The position numbers and the translations under genes are program-made. Shown here in pieces: positions 47,163-60,500 of a stretch of 64,000 bases of DNA. The notes beneath the pieces are model-generated. The model was not told the origin of the DNA and did not search any database. It was given only the letters and a program-made list of their open reading frames with translations. Source of the DNA: Termitomyces sp. T153 (taxonomy: Eukaryota > Basidiomycota > Agaricomycetes > Agaricales > Lyophyllaceae); NCBI GenBank assembly GCA_018296165.2, contig JACKQL020000027.1, forward strand, positions 186,001 to 250,000, in the 5' to 3' direction. Each line of letters starts with the position of its first letter. Position 1 is the first letter of the stretch.

Positions 47163-50100
47163 TCATGGTTGTGAAAGAGGAATGTTGTTCTCGCCGGTCA
47201 GTCGTGCATCCCCCCACCAGGATTTTGCACGTGTCAACCAGAAGAGTAACATATGTTTAGATCTCTGGCCAACATCCTGCTCCAATGAGCCAGCATCATG
47301 TCCGAACACGGTCCCATCTGAGTTTGCCGCAGCGTCATCTTGCCTTGACTCTGTCTCGCCTTCCTGTACCAGCGCTGATGAATCACCGCTACCTTCATGT
47401 TTACCGGTTAGCCGATTCCACACATTGTGGAAGGACTCCAGCCAGTGATAATCTGTTTCTTCCCAGAACATCCAGATGCACCATACGATGAGACCACAGA
47501 TCAGCGCTGAGGGAATCGCGACAATGGAACGCACAATCGCTGTCGATTTCACGAAACACAGAAGCAGGAATCCCACCAGGAACGCTGCCATGCTGATGTG
47601 CAAGTATGTGTAGTATATGAGCATGCAGTAATTACGGAACAAAGATAACATACCCCCAAGTTAGTAAAGCATAGGGTAAGCTATATGCGATGGCTAGTCC
47701 CTCAAAGCCCCATTTCGAGGCAACATGTATGTGCAGGTAATCATGCTAATACGAGGGAACCCGGAAACAGTCGTGGCGGGAGTGAAACTACTCAATACAA
47801 CTTACATATACTTTAACATCCAAACGTTCGTACCCTTTGGCTTGGTGTTGTCGGACTAACATCAAGCCAAGGAGCATGCTCGCAAAGCTGGTTATTACCG
47901 AAAGATAGCTTGCAATTTGGGCTGCATTACGAGTGCTTCGAAGATTAGACATGTTGTTCGACGGATCAATGGATGGAATGGAAAGAAACGCGACGTCTGC
48001 GGCGAGCAAAATCGACGCCTTTCTTTTGATCAGTTCGTTTGAAGGTTCTGCTAAACTATGTACATACAATCTTAATGTGTCCTCTCCACTGTCCATTCAT
48101 TTTGATAAAGAAATTAACCCATTGAGGCCTGAGGGTCAGTTCGTCGACCCAAAGTTCATTCAGAGTTTTGAGATGTATGTTCGGCGCGGAAAACAGAAGT
48201 AGATTAAATATTCTAAAGAGCCATGTTTGCTTGAGAACCTTTTTTACATGGATGCTTTGGAGAGAATTGAGGCGTGCTCCGAATTGTCCATGGTAATTGA
48301 GATATTGGTCGGTTACTGCAATTGCGTCAGCTTTCGTTGAATTTGATATTCAGACGACATTGTACCTAGGAGGTACATGAAACGCCCTAATATTTTTTTG
48401 TTGATGATAACTAAAAATTCCAGAGAATCCAGAGAGGCTTCTACGTACCCAGGCACCAATGAGAAGCCGAAGACATACGGCCTGGATGAAGTTCATCGTT
48501 ACTCTGATGTATTTGTTACTCGATGCTCGGGCTTACTTCTCATCCCTTCCACAATCTCAGCCATCTCTTTGAGATCTTCCTTACTCTGGTTGATTGGGCT
48601 AGTCCTACTGCTTTGCACACCTTGGCATATGACCCATCAACGCCAGCCATATTAGAGCTCTGAAAGATAGATCAGAGTACCTGTACGGGCGTCCGCTATT
48701 GTGTTCGCCACTAAGTCATAGATAGCATTGGTGGCTTTATTGACATTGGGAAACAAGTCCCAATGACGCCTGAGAGTAACAGTTATTGATGTTCAACTCG
48801 GCCATGGTGGGATGCTTGCCAATACTGGGACTCCAAGAACAGTTCTACGACAATGAGCTCAGTGTGTGAGCAGACGATGAACAGATTGCTTACTGATATG
48901 TGTTGGAGAAACCTCTCCTCTGACTCCAGACATATGTCTTGAGAGATCGCAGGTCTCCAACCAGAACAGACTGCGAGTTGAAGCACTAACATAATAGTAT
49001 CCGCACCAATTTTTTCCATCCTCTACAGTCACCTCCAGAAGGAGATCTACACCGTCGGGCTGCGTCCAGTTCTGCGACCGAGTAACATCTTCGAATTGTT
49101 TGATGAAGTCATTAAGAATAATAAACATTTGTTGGTCCCATATCCAGCATTCGGTAATGATTTTCTGTCATGGGTCAGCACTAGGTCGCTTCTTTGCCAT
49201 GAGAATTCGTGCCTTATCATCATGGTAGAAGTATGGCTGGCCTCCAGGATGTGTCAATTGTTTCCATCCAAATGGAAGTTCACCCCTGTGACAGAAGATT
49301 TGATTTTAGAAGTCATCGTTTGTTCTGATCACTTACAGAGAGAATTCGGTTTGTTTTGGACTTAGTTCACATGTCACACATATGTCCTCACTGCCAGACT
49401 GACCCTCAGCAAAAAAAAATTGGCAAGGCATGGCAGTTAAGACCCACATATAACGTTCTCGCTTGTATCGAGGGACTTTCGTTGGCAGGAGGGGGTAAAT
49501 ATTATCAGAAAATGCCTCGCAGAGATTGTAACCCGCTGTATCGCTGGTTCCCGGACCTACAACGTCGCCTATCGGTTGAAGAAAGGGAGAGGCTGGGACA
49601 ACTGAAGCCCGGGATCCGTTTGAGTCAAGGGGAAGGATTTTGTCAATCTGGCTCGACATTGTGTTTACCGAATGTACTGTGGTCATCGAGTCCCCTCTGA
49701 ATGATCTCTGCTCGGACTGAGAGACATCTGATGGTGTGCTAATTTTCAGTGAGTTAGTGCTCGAGGGGATTGCGATCATTTGATGTGAAACCGAACACCA
49801 GCCAGACTGTTGGGATTTTGGTCTGACTATCGGTAGCAATGAGGCGAGTACCTGGGTATCCGATGGTCCTACTTCTGCTTTGCTCAATTGCTGGGCATTC
49901 CCTTCGTCAGTTTCAATAGGGAGGTTTTGCGGCGGTAGAGATACAGAACGCTGTCGCCGATACAAAAACGCGATACAACGTTGTAAAAAGCGCCATAGGA
50001 TTGTCCACGAGTAACGGCAGCCTCGTATAAGGCGTTTGGTAATAGTACTGTGAAGGGCTCTTAACAGAAGGTCAAGGGGGCTCACTGGGGCCATCCAGCT

Positions 50101-50178
50101 CATGGGGAAGGCGATAATCCTTCTTGGATGCTGTGCAAAACCTTTATATCTGAAGGATATGCTAGGCGCCCATGACAT
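47163..50178 (-). CDS. WW-like domain plus multi-pass membrane protein, basidiomycete family
   Basis: This is a many-exon gene read leftward. Exon 50178-~49340 (start MSWAPS) is a Ser/Pro-rich N-terminal part. A WW-like module follows near 49290-49215: LPFGWKQLTHPGGQPYFYHDD. A second one follows near 49060-48900: WTQPDGVDLLLEV then YYYVSASTRSLFWLE. Next come LFLESQYW and RHWDLFPNVNKATNAIYDL. LTLRPQWVNFFIKMN lies near 48120. The membrane part has KASILLAADVAFLSIPSID, SYLSVITSFASMLLGLMLVRQH, HDYLHIHVASKWGFEGLAIAYSLPYALLTWG and AFLVGFLLLCF plus IVAIPSALICGLIVWCIWM. An acidic tail ends at 47163. This arrangement is common in agaric genomes, but I know no assigned function. Exon limits around 48860-48780 and 48350-48100 are not fully resolved, so the total length is approximate. 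Confidence 0.75.
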
Positions 50179-51817
50179 ATTGCAAGACGTTAGACGCGCC
50201 TATATTTTTTCCCACTGCTGGTCAAGCTACAAGCGTTTGATTATGTGCTCCATTGTCAAGCTCCCCGTTGGCTTGGCTGGAGAAGTTATCGAGTGTTCAT
50301 ACCAAAATTGCTGAAAGACCCTTGATCACAGATGGTTGTATTGATAACTTTCTTTCCTTCGGGAGATTGGCTCCTGAAACGGTGCAGGAAGGAGGAGGAC
50401 TGAGCCTGTGATAACGAATAGATACAGACACCATAAGTAAATCATGGAAGGTTATAAGGCTGTGGTGCACTAATTTTCTATGGTACTTAATCAGATCGAG
50501 GCAGGCGGTGATGCATTTGTGATGGGGAATCATCGGGTCAATGCGGGAAAAAGACTAGATTACCGTTTCTCTTTATGCTTCTTCCATGCAGCTCACTGCT
50601 CAGGAGCATCCTACAAGGTTAGTTCTCCCGAGCCAGAAAGGGTATCCTACGTCAAGATTTGTTTCACATCGTTTCGCAAAAGGCGGGGGAGATGTATATT
50701 TACCTGTTTCTACCCCACTAAAACCTGTCTACCACGCTTTCTATGTCCTGCTAGGGTCTTCGGAAAGCATGTTCTGCCACATTTTTGCGACCAAATCAAG
50801 TTCTCTCGTGGCATCCTTGCCATATCCGTCCTTATTACACGTTGGACAATCGAGTTTTCTTTCTCCTCGACATAGCAGCGTCCCTTCAGTTCCGCATTAG
50901 ACAGGATAGCTTTCGGGTCTGCCTCCCTATGTAGAGATCTTCCGTCTTCCATATGGATTCAGATGTCGTGAGCATACAAGTACTTTCTGGCGTCGCCGCC
51001 TCAAGCCGGTTGATGTGCTGGGGGCCCTGGCTTATGAGAACGAGGCCGTAAGGGGGCTTGTCTCGCATGAAGCCTCTTTTCATGCATACATATATCACCA
51101 GTTGCCAGACGAAATCTTGCTCTGACGCCTTGCATTCCGTTGAAATGTGCTCCATGACCTCCATTGTTTTTGCAGACACTGACACTTAGAAGCACTTAAG
51201 CTTTCTTATCCAGGTACATATGGTATCTGCCAATCTTATAGGCCCCTGCACGGCCTTCCGCAGGAAAGGTTTCGTCTCTTTTGTGAGTGGCTTACTTCTC
51301 AAAGACTTCCATAGTCTCGCGTCTGTTGGTTAAGTTGGGGCTTCCTGACCTGAATTCATGTATGGCCCACCAGCTTGGCCCCGGAGCGGTGGAAGCCGAC
51401 ACGACACGTTGTGTCAACTGTTTTCTGAAACGGTTACTCTTTGTCTCTTTCGTTTATTCATTACTTGCCATACATTCTTTGTCTCTTTTACCTATTCACT
51501 TTCCATACACTCTTTGTCTTTCACTTTTCATTGTTTCATGTTTACTCATATACCTGCGGGTGGCGTTTCGGGCGACTTCGTCGTCTCACACTGCGCTCGC
51601 AAGTAAGTTGTACTCACTCTCTAAATAGCTTCTCGTCGTCTCAATGCGCTCTCAGCCTACGTTTTTTTCGATACTTGCTACGTCACACGGTTCTTTCCCC
51701 TCCCACTTCATTACATTATATTTTATATACAACTACTCGGAGTTTCCGGCTTTTCAGGAGGCCGACACTCGAGAACTTATTCAAGAATCAAAGAAATCGA
51801 AGTTCTTTTCTGCAAAC
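50179..51817. other. Intergenic, promoter of the NYN gene
   Basis: No gene is recognised. Just upstream of the NYN gene is a pyrimidine-rich stretch with three imperfect 35-38-bp repeats each starting tctttgtct (51438, 51476, 51511), a type of CT-rich tract often found in fungal promoters. Confidence 0.5.
51438..51550 (+). repeat. Pyrimidine-rich triple repeat upstream of the NYN gene
   Basis: tctttgtct starts recur at 51438, 51476 and 51511 (spacing 38 and 35). The following bases are partly conserved (tattcattacttgccatac, tattcactttccatac). Almost only C and T on the plus strand. Confidence 0.7.
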
Positions 51818-54800
51818 ATGGCTGAACTCTTACACTCAAAAGATTCCCTTCCTCGTGTTCATCTCGCAAGTTCCCAGTTTGTTCCCTCGGACGCGATGGA
51901 ATCACGTGATCATACCGACTCGGTCCTGTCAGTTGCCTCAAGGCGACCACCTTGCTTGGTGCACACCACAACCACTATGGCGGACTCGATATCGTCCACG
52001 TCGCCGACGTCGCTCTCGACCTTCTCATTCGGTACAACGGCAACATCAGGCTCCTACACATCTGAGGAGCAGCCCGACCTGGGTGCAGGCTTCCGGACCG
52101 TTCTCCGCGAACTGACGTACCTCCAGCCTCCGCCACGCATACCGGCGTACAGTCATCAATTTGATCACTCTGTATCTCGAAGCTTATCACACACAGAGGA
52201 CGGACGGAGATCAACGGTCTGGGCATATGAACCTATTGCACAGTATCTCGAGGATCCAGTCGATGACAGGGAAACTGACACTGACACTGACACTGATACA
52301 ATACGCTCTGTGCACATCGAGACCGAGACCGAGAATGGAGCTTTAGCTTCTCCCACTGCTTCTACGTTCCTAGTGGACGACTTTGCACTCACACTGAGGA
52401 CTCAGCCTTCCCCGCCTGCCACTGGTGCCAGTGCATCTCTCGAATTCCAATTCGATCCTGACCAACATGATCATAATTCAAACCACAATCATAACTCGGA
52501 CGCCGATCACGAAAGAGAGAGCGGACCGTCGTTGGGATACCTCGATCAAGCACTGTCTTTTATTGCTGCTGAGCGTGCGCAACTTGCGGCGCGGAAAAGT
52601 CAGTTACAGTCTGAAGCGTGGCACCATGTCGTAGGTATGGTCGCGTTTCTGTTCTGTCTTATTCATGCCTGACACACGCCGAGTGGATTCTTAGATCCCC
52701 ATAGCACTCCAATACGTCGTAAACGACGGAGACGGAAGCCTAGATCACGGTCTTTATTTAATATATCTATTGAAGGCGATGACGACGAAGAGGACTACCG
52801 CCATGCTACCGAAGAAGATGACGACGACACCGAAGGATATGACGAACGATTGCCATACTACTCTTCCATATCAAAATATCAATCGAAATCAACCCCACTT
52901 ACCCCTCGCACCCGATCCCCAACCTTTCCTTCAAATTCTTCAACCTCAAAATTATCGTCTTCCTTCTTACCTCTTCCAATCCAAGCTCGAGTTCATCCAT
53001 CCAACTTCCTGTCGTCCTCCGACTCTCCTTTCACTTCGTCCAACCCCGGCGGGACAAAACGTCCTGCAAGGAAGCGCACGAGGGCGAAACACCGCAAAAT
53101 CCCAGTCATGAACCAAGTCCCATCTTCTGCCTCGCTAGTGTATCCTCCCTCGTCGACCTACTTGCACACACATAAGCTTACCCATGCCCGGTCCGTGCCT
53201 TCCCTACGCACCATCTGCGTGCAGCACGAAAAACCAAGGGAAGGCGTAGGTGTGACAAACGAAGGAACGATCGACATCGACATTGATATTGACCCTTATA
53301 CTCAAAAGCTCGTCACGCTCTCACGATATCTCGCTAAGATATCGCCGGCCGAGCGAGGAGTGTTGGAGGGCGTGGAGAGGAAGATGGTTGTTAGCGCGCT
53401 GAGGAGGTCCAGGGCGGCGGCTGCGGGTTTTGATCGGAAGGAAAGGGAGGAACATGACGATGGGGATAGGGAAGATGTACTTGATCCTAGAGGGAGAGCG
53501 CCGAGGGAGGAGGATCCGCCTGTTCACGTTTTTATTGATCAGTGAGTTTTGCGACTTTGCATTTGTTCTTTTCGTTACGTGTCTGTTTCCCATCTCCTTA
53601 TCCATATTTGTCCTCATACTCCGTTGACATCACACGCACGCATAATTCTACATATTTCTTTTTTATTCTATCTGAAATCCATATATCACAACCGCTGACT
53701 CAAAAACTCAACATGGCTTCTTACTCAGCTCGAATATCTTATTTGGATTTTTAACTTATTTGAAGAAACATCCGCATCTCATGACTACGACCGCAACCAC
53801 GACGATGACTACGACTTCGACTACGACTTCGACTTTGAGATTGAACCTGAATTCGGGTTCAGCATTGAGGAATATGGACAAATATATCGGTAATAACAAG
53901 ATTATTCAAGTCGCGGGGAATAATGCGGAATTGAAATCTCGAACACACGTTGATATCGCTTCGGATAATGAGGCGACTGTGACTGCGACCTCGATGAAGG
54001 AGAAGAAAGAGAGGGCGGGGGGGAAGGGGAAGGAGAAGGAAAAAGACGTCCCGAGGATACTTACTCGACCCAAGACCATGATCACGTCCCCGAACACGAA
54101 TACATCCACGTCCCCGAACACAAATATACCCACGTTGCCTAATTCGACTAATTCTACTTTCAACTTCACGAGTCTACCGGCATCCACCACTCTGATACAG
54201 ACACAAACCCACGTGGAACACACGACCCCTATTCCCCTTCCCTCGTTTGCGACTGCACTCACCGGAACTATCAGCACTAGCACCAATACCACTAACAGTG
54301 ATATTAAGTTTCCTACCTCCGCCAGTACTACCAAGACGCGCACACGATCGAGGTCGAGGAAAGCAAGGAAGGCTGCGCATGTGGTGGGTATGGGTATGGG
54401 TATGACATCTGCAGTGGATGATCGTGAAGTGGTCCTTCTTGACTCTATCGGCGAAGAGCAGAAAGAAAGATTGAGGACGAAAGAGGGAAGGAAGAGTTTG
54501 AGGGCTGTCGCGCATCGTGAAGGAGTGGGGGAGGAGGATGTTAATGAGACTGGAGTTGAGGATGAAGAGAGAAATGGGGAAGCGAATGGGGAGGGAGAGG
54601 GGGGGAGAGATGGGGAGAACGGGCAGGAGTGTGACAATGGGGAGCCTGAGGTTGAGTTTAAGCATGAGAAGGGGAGGACGGGGGAGAGTGGGCAGGAAAG
54701 TGGGCCGGGGTTGGGGTTGGACCAGAGTACGCATGGACATGGACAAGGAGAGGGCAAAAGTCACGAAGAGGACGTGGAAGACGGAGAAGAAGATGGGAAA

Positions 54801-56195
54801 GCCCTTGCCGCTCAGTCAAAGAAGGGCACATCGAGCAAGACGAGGCAGAAGCAGAGGCATTTGTCACACACGTCACTTGCGTTAATATTGGAGAGAGGGA
54901 GGCCGGTGTCTCGTGAGTTTCTTTGCCTCCCCTTTCTTGCTTATTTTCTTTCTTTTTGTCGACTTTCGCTTCTGAAGCAATGGTAGTGCAAGCAGCAGGT
55001 AATTTCGCCGTCATGCCCACATCCTTTCTTCTCTTCCTTCTTGCTTTTCGCTTCTACTGTTTCTTTCGACTTCGCTTTCGTTCATGATCGGATTGAACCA
55101 AACTGACAGGGAACATTTAGGCAGGGTGGCCGTAACCTCGTCACCGTTGTATCAGCCTATGGATACGCTCGAGAGGCTGGGATATGAAGTTAGAGTCTAT
55201 ATACGTGTTCCGGATCTTGGTCAGTTTTAGCGTTTTCACTTCGTCCTCCATTTCTTATTCCTTCCTCATCTCCCTTTTTCACCCTGCACTCCGTACCCTA
55301 CTCCCCTCTTTATACCACCCTACCCTGTTTCCGACATCAACGACTGCACACAGGCGACGGCATGGACCGCGCAGCAAAGAAAAAGTCACTGTCACACAGA
55401 CGACACCTATCGGGAGGAAATACGAGCGGTGGCGACGGCTCTGGGAGTCCTGGGACCTCGCCGGTCAAGCCCACGCTTTCTTCTTTTACATCTACCTCCA
55501 CTTATCAGCATTTCTCTTCAACATTGCCCACCCCCGCCATCCCTACGACCCCTGCGCGTGTACGTTACCGTGAACAAGGGGTAGACGAGTTATTACAATT
55601 GAAGCTGCACCAGGCTCTCGCTGCGACGGATGATGTTCCACCTGGGGCGACGATTGTCCTTGCAACGGGAGATGGCAATGTTGGGCAGTTCAATGAGGAT
55701 GGGTTTTTGGGTTAGTTTTTCGTTTAGTCTGCTCCTTTTTTCCCTTTTCGTTTGGCTTTTCATGATGTTCACGTGGGTTTGAGTCGTGGTCAAGGGAAGG
55801 AACCTACATAGAAATCTGTCTCGGCGCTCCTTGGGATCTTGGGCGCCTTCTCAGGCTTTGACGGTCGAAACTCTGGCTGGGGTTACGTCGTGATTTTACT
55901 TCGATCTCTTCTTCAAATCTCAAGACTCAGGCTGATTGTTTCTTTCCTATCTCTTCATCTAGGCTCGGTCAGGACGGCACTGAGGCGCGGTTGGCGTGTG
56001 GAGCTGTATGCATGGGAGGAGGGTCTTAGTGAGTTCAATGTTGATGCGATGGCATAAGGTGGTGATGATATTGTTGATGTAGGTCGCGCGTGGAAACGAG
56101 AGTTTGGACCTGAAAGCGAGTGGGCGAGGAACGGGATGTTCCAGATCATTGGAATGGACCAGTTCGCACCGAGTCTCGTCAAGGGCGGGCTGTGA
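51818..56195 (+). CDS. NYN (PIN-like) ribonuclease-domain protein with large insertions
   Basis: Seven exons (51818-52634, 52695-53541, 53729-54912, 55121-55219, 55354-55710, 55963-56028, 56083-56195) join in consistent phase to give 1,160 residues. The start is the ATG in AACATGGCT at 51818. The NYN fold begins at about residue 545 with VHVFIDHSNILFGF (catalytic Asp and Asn). It resumes at about 935 with HTSLALILERGRPVSRRVAVTSSP and LERLGYEVRVYIRVPD. It ends with YREQGVDELLQLKL (acidic residue), TIVLATGDGNVGQF (GDGN) and GWRVELYAWEEGLSR, then FQIIGMDQFA. The first core helix is separated from the rest by about 365 residues that are Thr/Ser-rich then Glu/Gly/Lys-rich. The N-terminal 540 residues are low-complexity, with acidic and RRKRRRR patches. 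An RNA-cleaving or RNA-silencing-related role is typical of NYN proteins but is inference here. Confidence 0.9.
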
Positions 56196-56275
56196 ATTAC
56201 GATTCTAGCATAGAAGCTAGCGGCGAGTCTTCTCAAGGGAGGGTTATGAATCGCGATTCTGATTTTGATTGTAGA
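56171..56275 (+). repeat. Local duplication at the 3' end of the NYN gene
   Basis: gagtctcgtcaagggcgggc (56171) and gagtcttctcaagggagggt (56228), each followed by t-atgaat-acgattct-like sequence, are 57 bp apart. The first copy contains the stop codon, the second lies in the 3' UTR. Confidence 0.7.
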
Positions 56276-59200
56276 GGAGAGAAGAGTTGTTGTGTGGTGA
56301 TGAGGATGGTACATGTTCACGATCAGGGAGGTGGGATGAGTAAACACGGTTGATCATCACAGATCAAAGACGAAGAATCCAGATTGATTTGTTGAATGAA
56401 ATATTGTGGATGGGAACACTATGTGAGTGTCATTTTAGTTGTGGGTATGAGTGTCATAACTGGACTTCTCATCTAGCATTTAGGTCTGTTCTCTCATGAC
56501 AATACTCATTTGGCCCTCTGGTCTGACTCTTTTCCCATGTTCGACACTTTCCTTTTCATTCTAGTCAAGTATGAGAGCAAAGGTTACGCGTGTATCCTAG
56601 TCTGCGCTATAGCAATAATGAATTTGTTGAATAGCAGGCGTTTCCTCACCATCTTATAGATCTTAAGTTGTCTTAATTGTCCATCGGCGATCGCAACTCG
56701 TGAGCTTTTGGCCTTCCAAACAGGCATGTACCCGAAATTCAAGGTTCAAAAGGCACCCAGGAACAGGTTTTTGAGATATGTATCAAGATACGATGATTTT
56801 TAGTTCTACAATTTATAGGGTCGGTTTTTGTGCTGGATGGGTGACAGTCTCCATTGATTCTTGTTCTCTCGATTTTCTGTAATTCACTGAATTGGAATGT
56901 AGCTATATGTGTCTTTCCATACTCACGTTATTACGGCACTGATCTGTGAATCTGGCCGCGTTATCGTAGCTTTGAGGCCAATACTATTTCAAAAATCGTT
57001 GACATGGGTCATATGTCATGCACATGTCAAGGCATGCGCATTGGCTATGTGGTGAAATCTCCAAAATACAGAACTTGTTAAAGGACTTCAGATGTTCTGA
57101 TGCCCGACTTCGGATTTTCCCGATTAGGTTATATATGCATGTAAGTGATTTGATATTGCTCGCCGGAGCGGGGCCGATGTTCCATAATTGCGCTATCATT
57201 TAATTTGCCGATATACGAGTCAGACTACTTGTTTGAGACCTCTTTCTACACACCTTTGTCTGCATTGTATAGGAGACTTACTACATCAGACTTTCCATAA
57301 ACTCGTGTTCCACTGGCTCATCAAGGATTATGACACCAAGTCGGATGTCAGTCAACCCACTTTGCTCCGGCTTTGTTGTACAGGCTGACGTGGAAGTATG
57401 CGCACGACGCTGATTATACTCCTTACCATTTGACGTTGGTTAGGGTTGCTCTACGTCCAACGGCTGACAATGGTACCATGACGTTCGTTTGGATCTTCTT
57501 GGCCGAGTCTTTGGGCCCTCAAACTTCTTTAGATGGTCACTTCTGATACTCCTAAGCCGTCTTTCCCGACGTTCTAGGACTCAGTGATGATGCGGCAAAA
57601 ATAATGTGGTGGTACACCCCGAGCGGATGGACAAGATGGTCCTCATGCGCTAATTTTGTTTCCTGTCTCCCCTTAACATCAAACGTGCTCCAAGGATTTA
57701 TAATTAGCCAAATTGTCCATGTCTGCCGCGGAATGAAGTGTAGGCTTAGTCCAACAGGCAATGTGTCGCATCATGAGCGTAGGTGATTATCTTTCCGGTC
57801 CACGTTGCACTTTACAAAAGCCCACAGACAGATTCAACTTTTTAGTCGGTATCTATAATCCTTGAATGCATCTACATACTCGTAGCGAAGAAGCTGAATG
57901 GCTATCTTCTGCGTTCTTACCGCCGGACGGCTGCTACTCCTGATTGAGTTGGATTAACGGCAGATGTTCATTTGTCTGACGGGATCCATTCAACCCGGCC
58001 ATAGCATGGATTCATGCACATGCCCTACCTCTGTCGTGTCCAGCCTTGTGAACCGATTTACCGATCGCCCTCCTGACTAGGTATGCGACACCATACCTCA
58101 TCTACTGAGTTCGAGAAGTACGTGCCATTAATTGATTCATATGCGCGATACGGCTCCCAAAAATTGACCGTCACCCCAAAATCAAATCTGGTATGGAAGC
58201 CATTCGCGAATCTTTTGGAGAAGGCTGGCGAAACCTGATTATTTGCGGACTCGTACAATCACTTCCTCCTTCAGGATTCTGCTCCAGTGAGCTTGAAGGA
58301 AGAATAAACCCCCTTTCAACGTCCGATTAGACTGATCAGTTCTTATCACTCAATTTCGGTAAGCGCATCCAAGTATGTAGATTTTTCGTGGCCGATCAGC
58401 ATTGACTCGTGGTCAAAGATAGTGCGCAAGGAAGAGTCAAGGTTAACTTCGATGGTCATATCTTGGTTGATTTGTCCAAGTCAGTTCCCGCAGCTGTGAT
58501 CGGCTTGCTCTCAAAGCTATCAGTGTACGTTATACGTGGAATACATCAGCATAGGTCAGTATGTTGCAGAACTTCGTCGCATCTTGATGCTAGTAGTACA
58601 TGTTTTTTGTGGTTACGTCTTTCTAAGCTTAGCCAAGCTTAAGCTGCATACTGTGTCGTAAAACCCACTGCCCAAGCCTCATGGCCTGAAATCTTCTCAG
58701 ACATCTGGTAGGTGGTGTGAATTCATGAGGGTCATTTTCTTCATGGTAAACAGTCCCCAAAATGGTCAAATGTACTCAATGTACAGTGACCGCCACGACG
58801 GTTCGATCAGGTCGGCCAAGTAGTTCATTGTCGCGCACAACGCCGGCATCTCCCAGGTCCGCGGCAAGTTCCACAGAAACACAACTCACCTCCGTCGAGT
58901 GAGGTTGATGATAACGGAAGGGCTCGTAAGATGTTCTCACCTTTTCGTCTGGTAACCTCACATTCTGGGAAGTTCACGGAGGTCGACCGACTCCTAAATT
59001 ACCAGGTTTGTACTATATGTTGCCGGCATCTATGACAGCTCAAACCTTCGCCAGGGCTAGAAGGATGTAGAACTCAAGGCGGTATATATGGATGGTCGCG
59101 AATGGATGGCGTTCACACTTCTACTAACATCTTTGTACTATGCATTCATCATTGAGATGCTGAGACGATTACTACTATTAGTCGGAATCGGACGGATCTA

Positions 59201-60500
59201 AACATTCCCGAAATACGTGATATAAGTATCCGCTTGGTGGTCTCCTATCGAACAAGAGAAACTATAACATGTCATGATGGACGGCCCACCTTGACGCACT
59301 CTGGGGTCCTCTGATAACCAATTGAGAATTTCTCCCTTTTCTAGTATATGACAGCGCGGGTCTTTCATAAGTGGGGTTATTATGGAGGCCCACAAATATT
59401 TACGTGTTTGTGCATCATGCAAGAATGAACCAAAATTGGCTAGGAAATGTGAACAGCAACGATCTTATGAATTGCGTGTGTGCGTTTCCATTCAATTGGT
59501 TTCAGCTGTTCAAATCGGTTCATATCCCGAGAATCCGCACAATCCTCAAGAGAATCGACGCCGCAAACAAACGCGTGGTCCTCTTGACTCTTTCAGCTCT
59601 CCTGTCCCACAGAGCCAGAGGATAAGTTTTATTTACTTGCTCGGAATCTTTAAGGTCAGGGTATTTACAGACGCGGGGCTTTTTCTCAGATTCGATCGTC
59701 TATCTGTGGGTATCAAGATGAATCATCTCGCTTCGACGATTCAACATGTACCAGGTCATATGATTTACATTTAACTCCTGCAGTGGGAATCGGTGCGTGA
59801 GTCTTCTATAGAGAGTACTTTGAAATATCGGTAATTGATGAGTCAATTTGATGTTGGAATAAACAGCTGCTGAACAATGTTGAACCCTTTCAGAGGTTGA
59901 TGGCCAGACTGAGAGTATAGAATACCACCATCCTCAGAGGAGAGGAACATGGATAGTGGAAGGTTCGCCGCACATGGCATGCAAATGCAGGGATGATATT
60001 ACCTGGACACCCCTCGTTATATGAGCACCCCAGAATTTGCTATGGCATGTGAGCTTCGACACCTCGGGGCATCTACAAAAAGGATTTTCTCCGGAGGGAG
60101 CCGGCAAACGAAATCTTGATTCGATTGGCCAAATCGGGATCCAACTCAGGTGAGAGTTGCCAGCCTCGCACGGTCAACATCAATGCTGGGCCCTGCTGGG
60201 CCTGGGTGAAGATCTAAGTTTACATCTTGTTCAACTCACATGGAAAGTAGATTGATTGTGGTTGATCGGGTATTTAGTGAACTTCTAATGATCGCAAACG
60301 ATAGAAGCCCTGTCACGCCTACACGCGACGAAGTGACCTGAAGTTCTATAAGTTGGGCTTGCAAACCGCCACAAAAATATCTCTCACCCCAGTTTCCCGT
60401 TGGCCATCGTAGCCTTTTCTTAGGCCTTTCTTGTGGTCACGCTGCTAGTCCCCAGTGTTCTCTCACCTGTACTCGCTAAAAAAAATTCATCCCCTTCACC
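56276..60500. other. Long gene-poor region
   Basis: Scanning both strands I found only short open frames without known motifs. Examples are 57552-57761 and 58058-58258 (minus, FGVTVNFWEPYRAYESING) and 59382-59774 (plus). Some may be decayed genes, but I could not assign any. A TATA-like ttctataagttggg lies near 60343, upstream of the small gene at 60501. Confidence 0.4.

Noticed and set aside
53906..54757. 283-aa open frame on the minus strand
   Set aside because: It is the antisense shadow of the low-complexity insert of the NYN protein; the plus strand has consistent exon phase and conserved domains.
56276..60430. Minus-strand frames such as 57552-57761 and 58058-58258 as decayed enzyme genes
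   Set aside because: They look faintly protein-like but I could not match any family motif or build exons.
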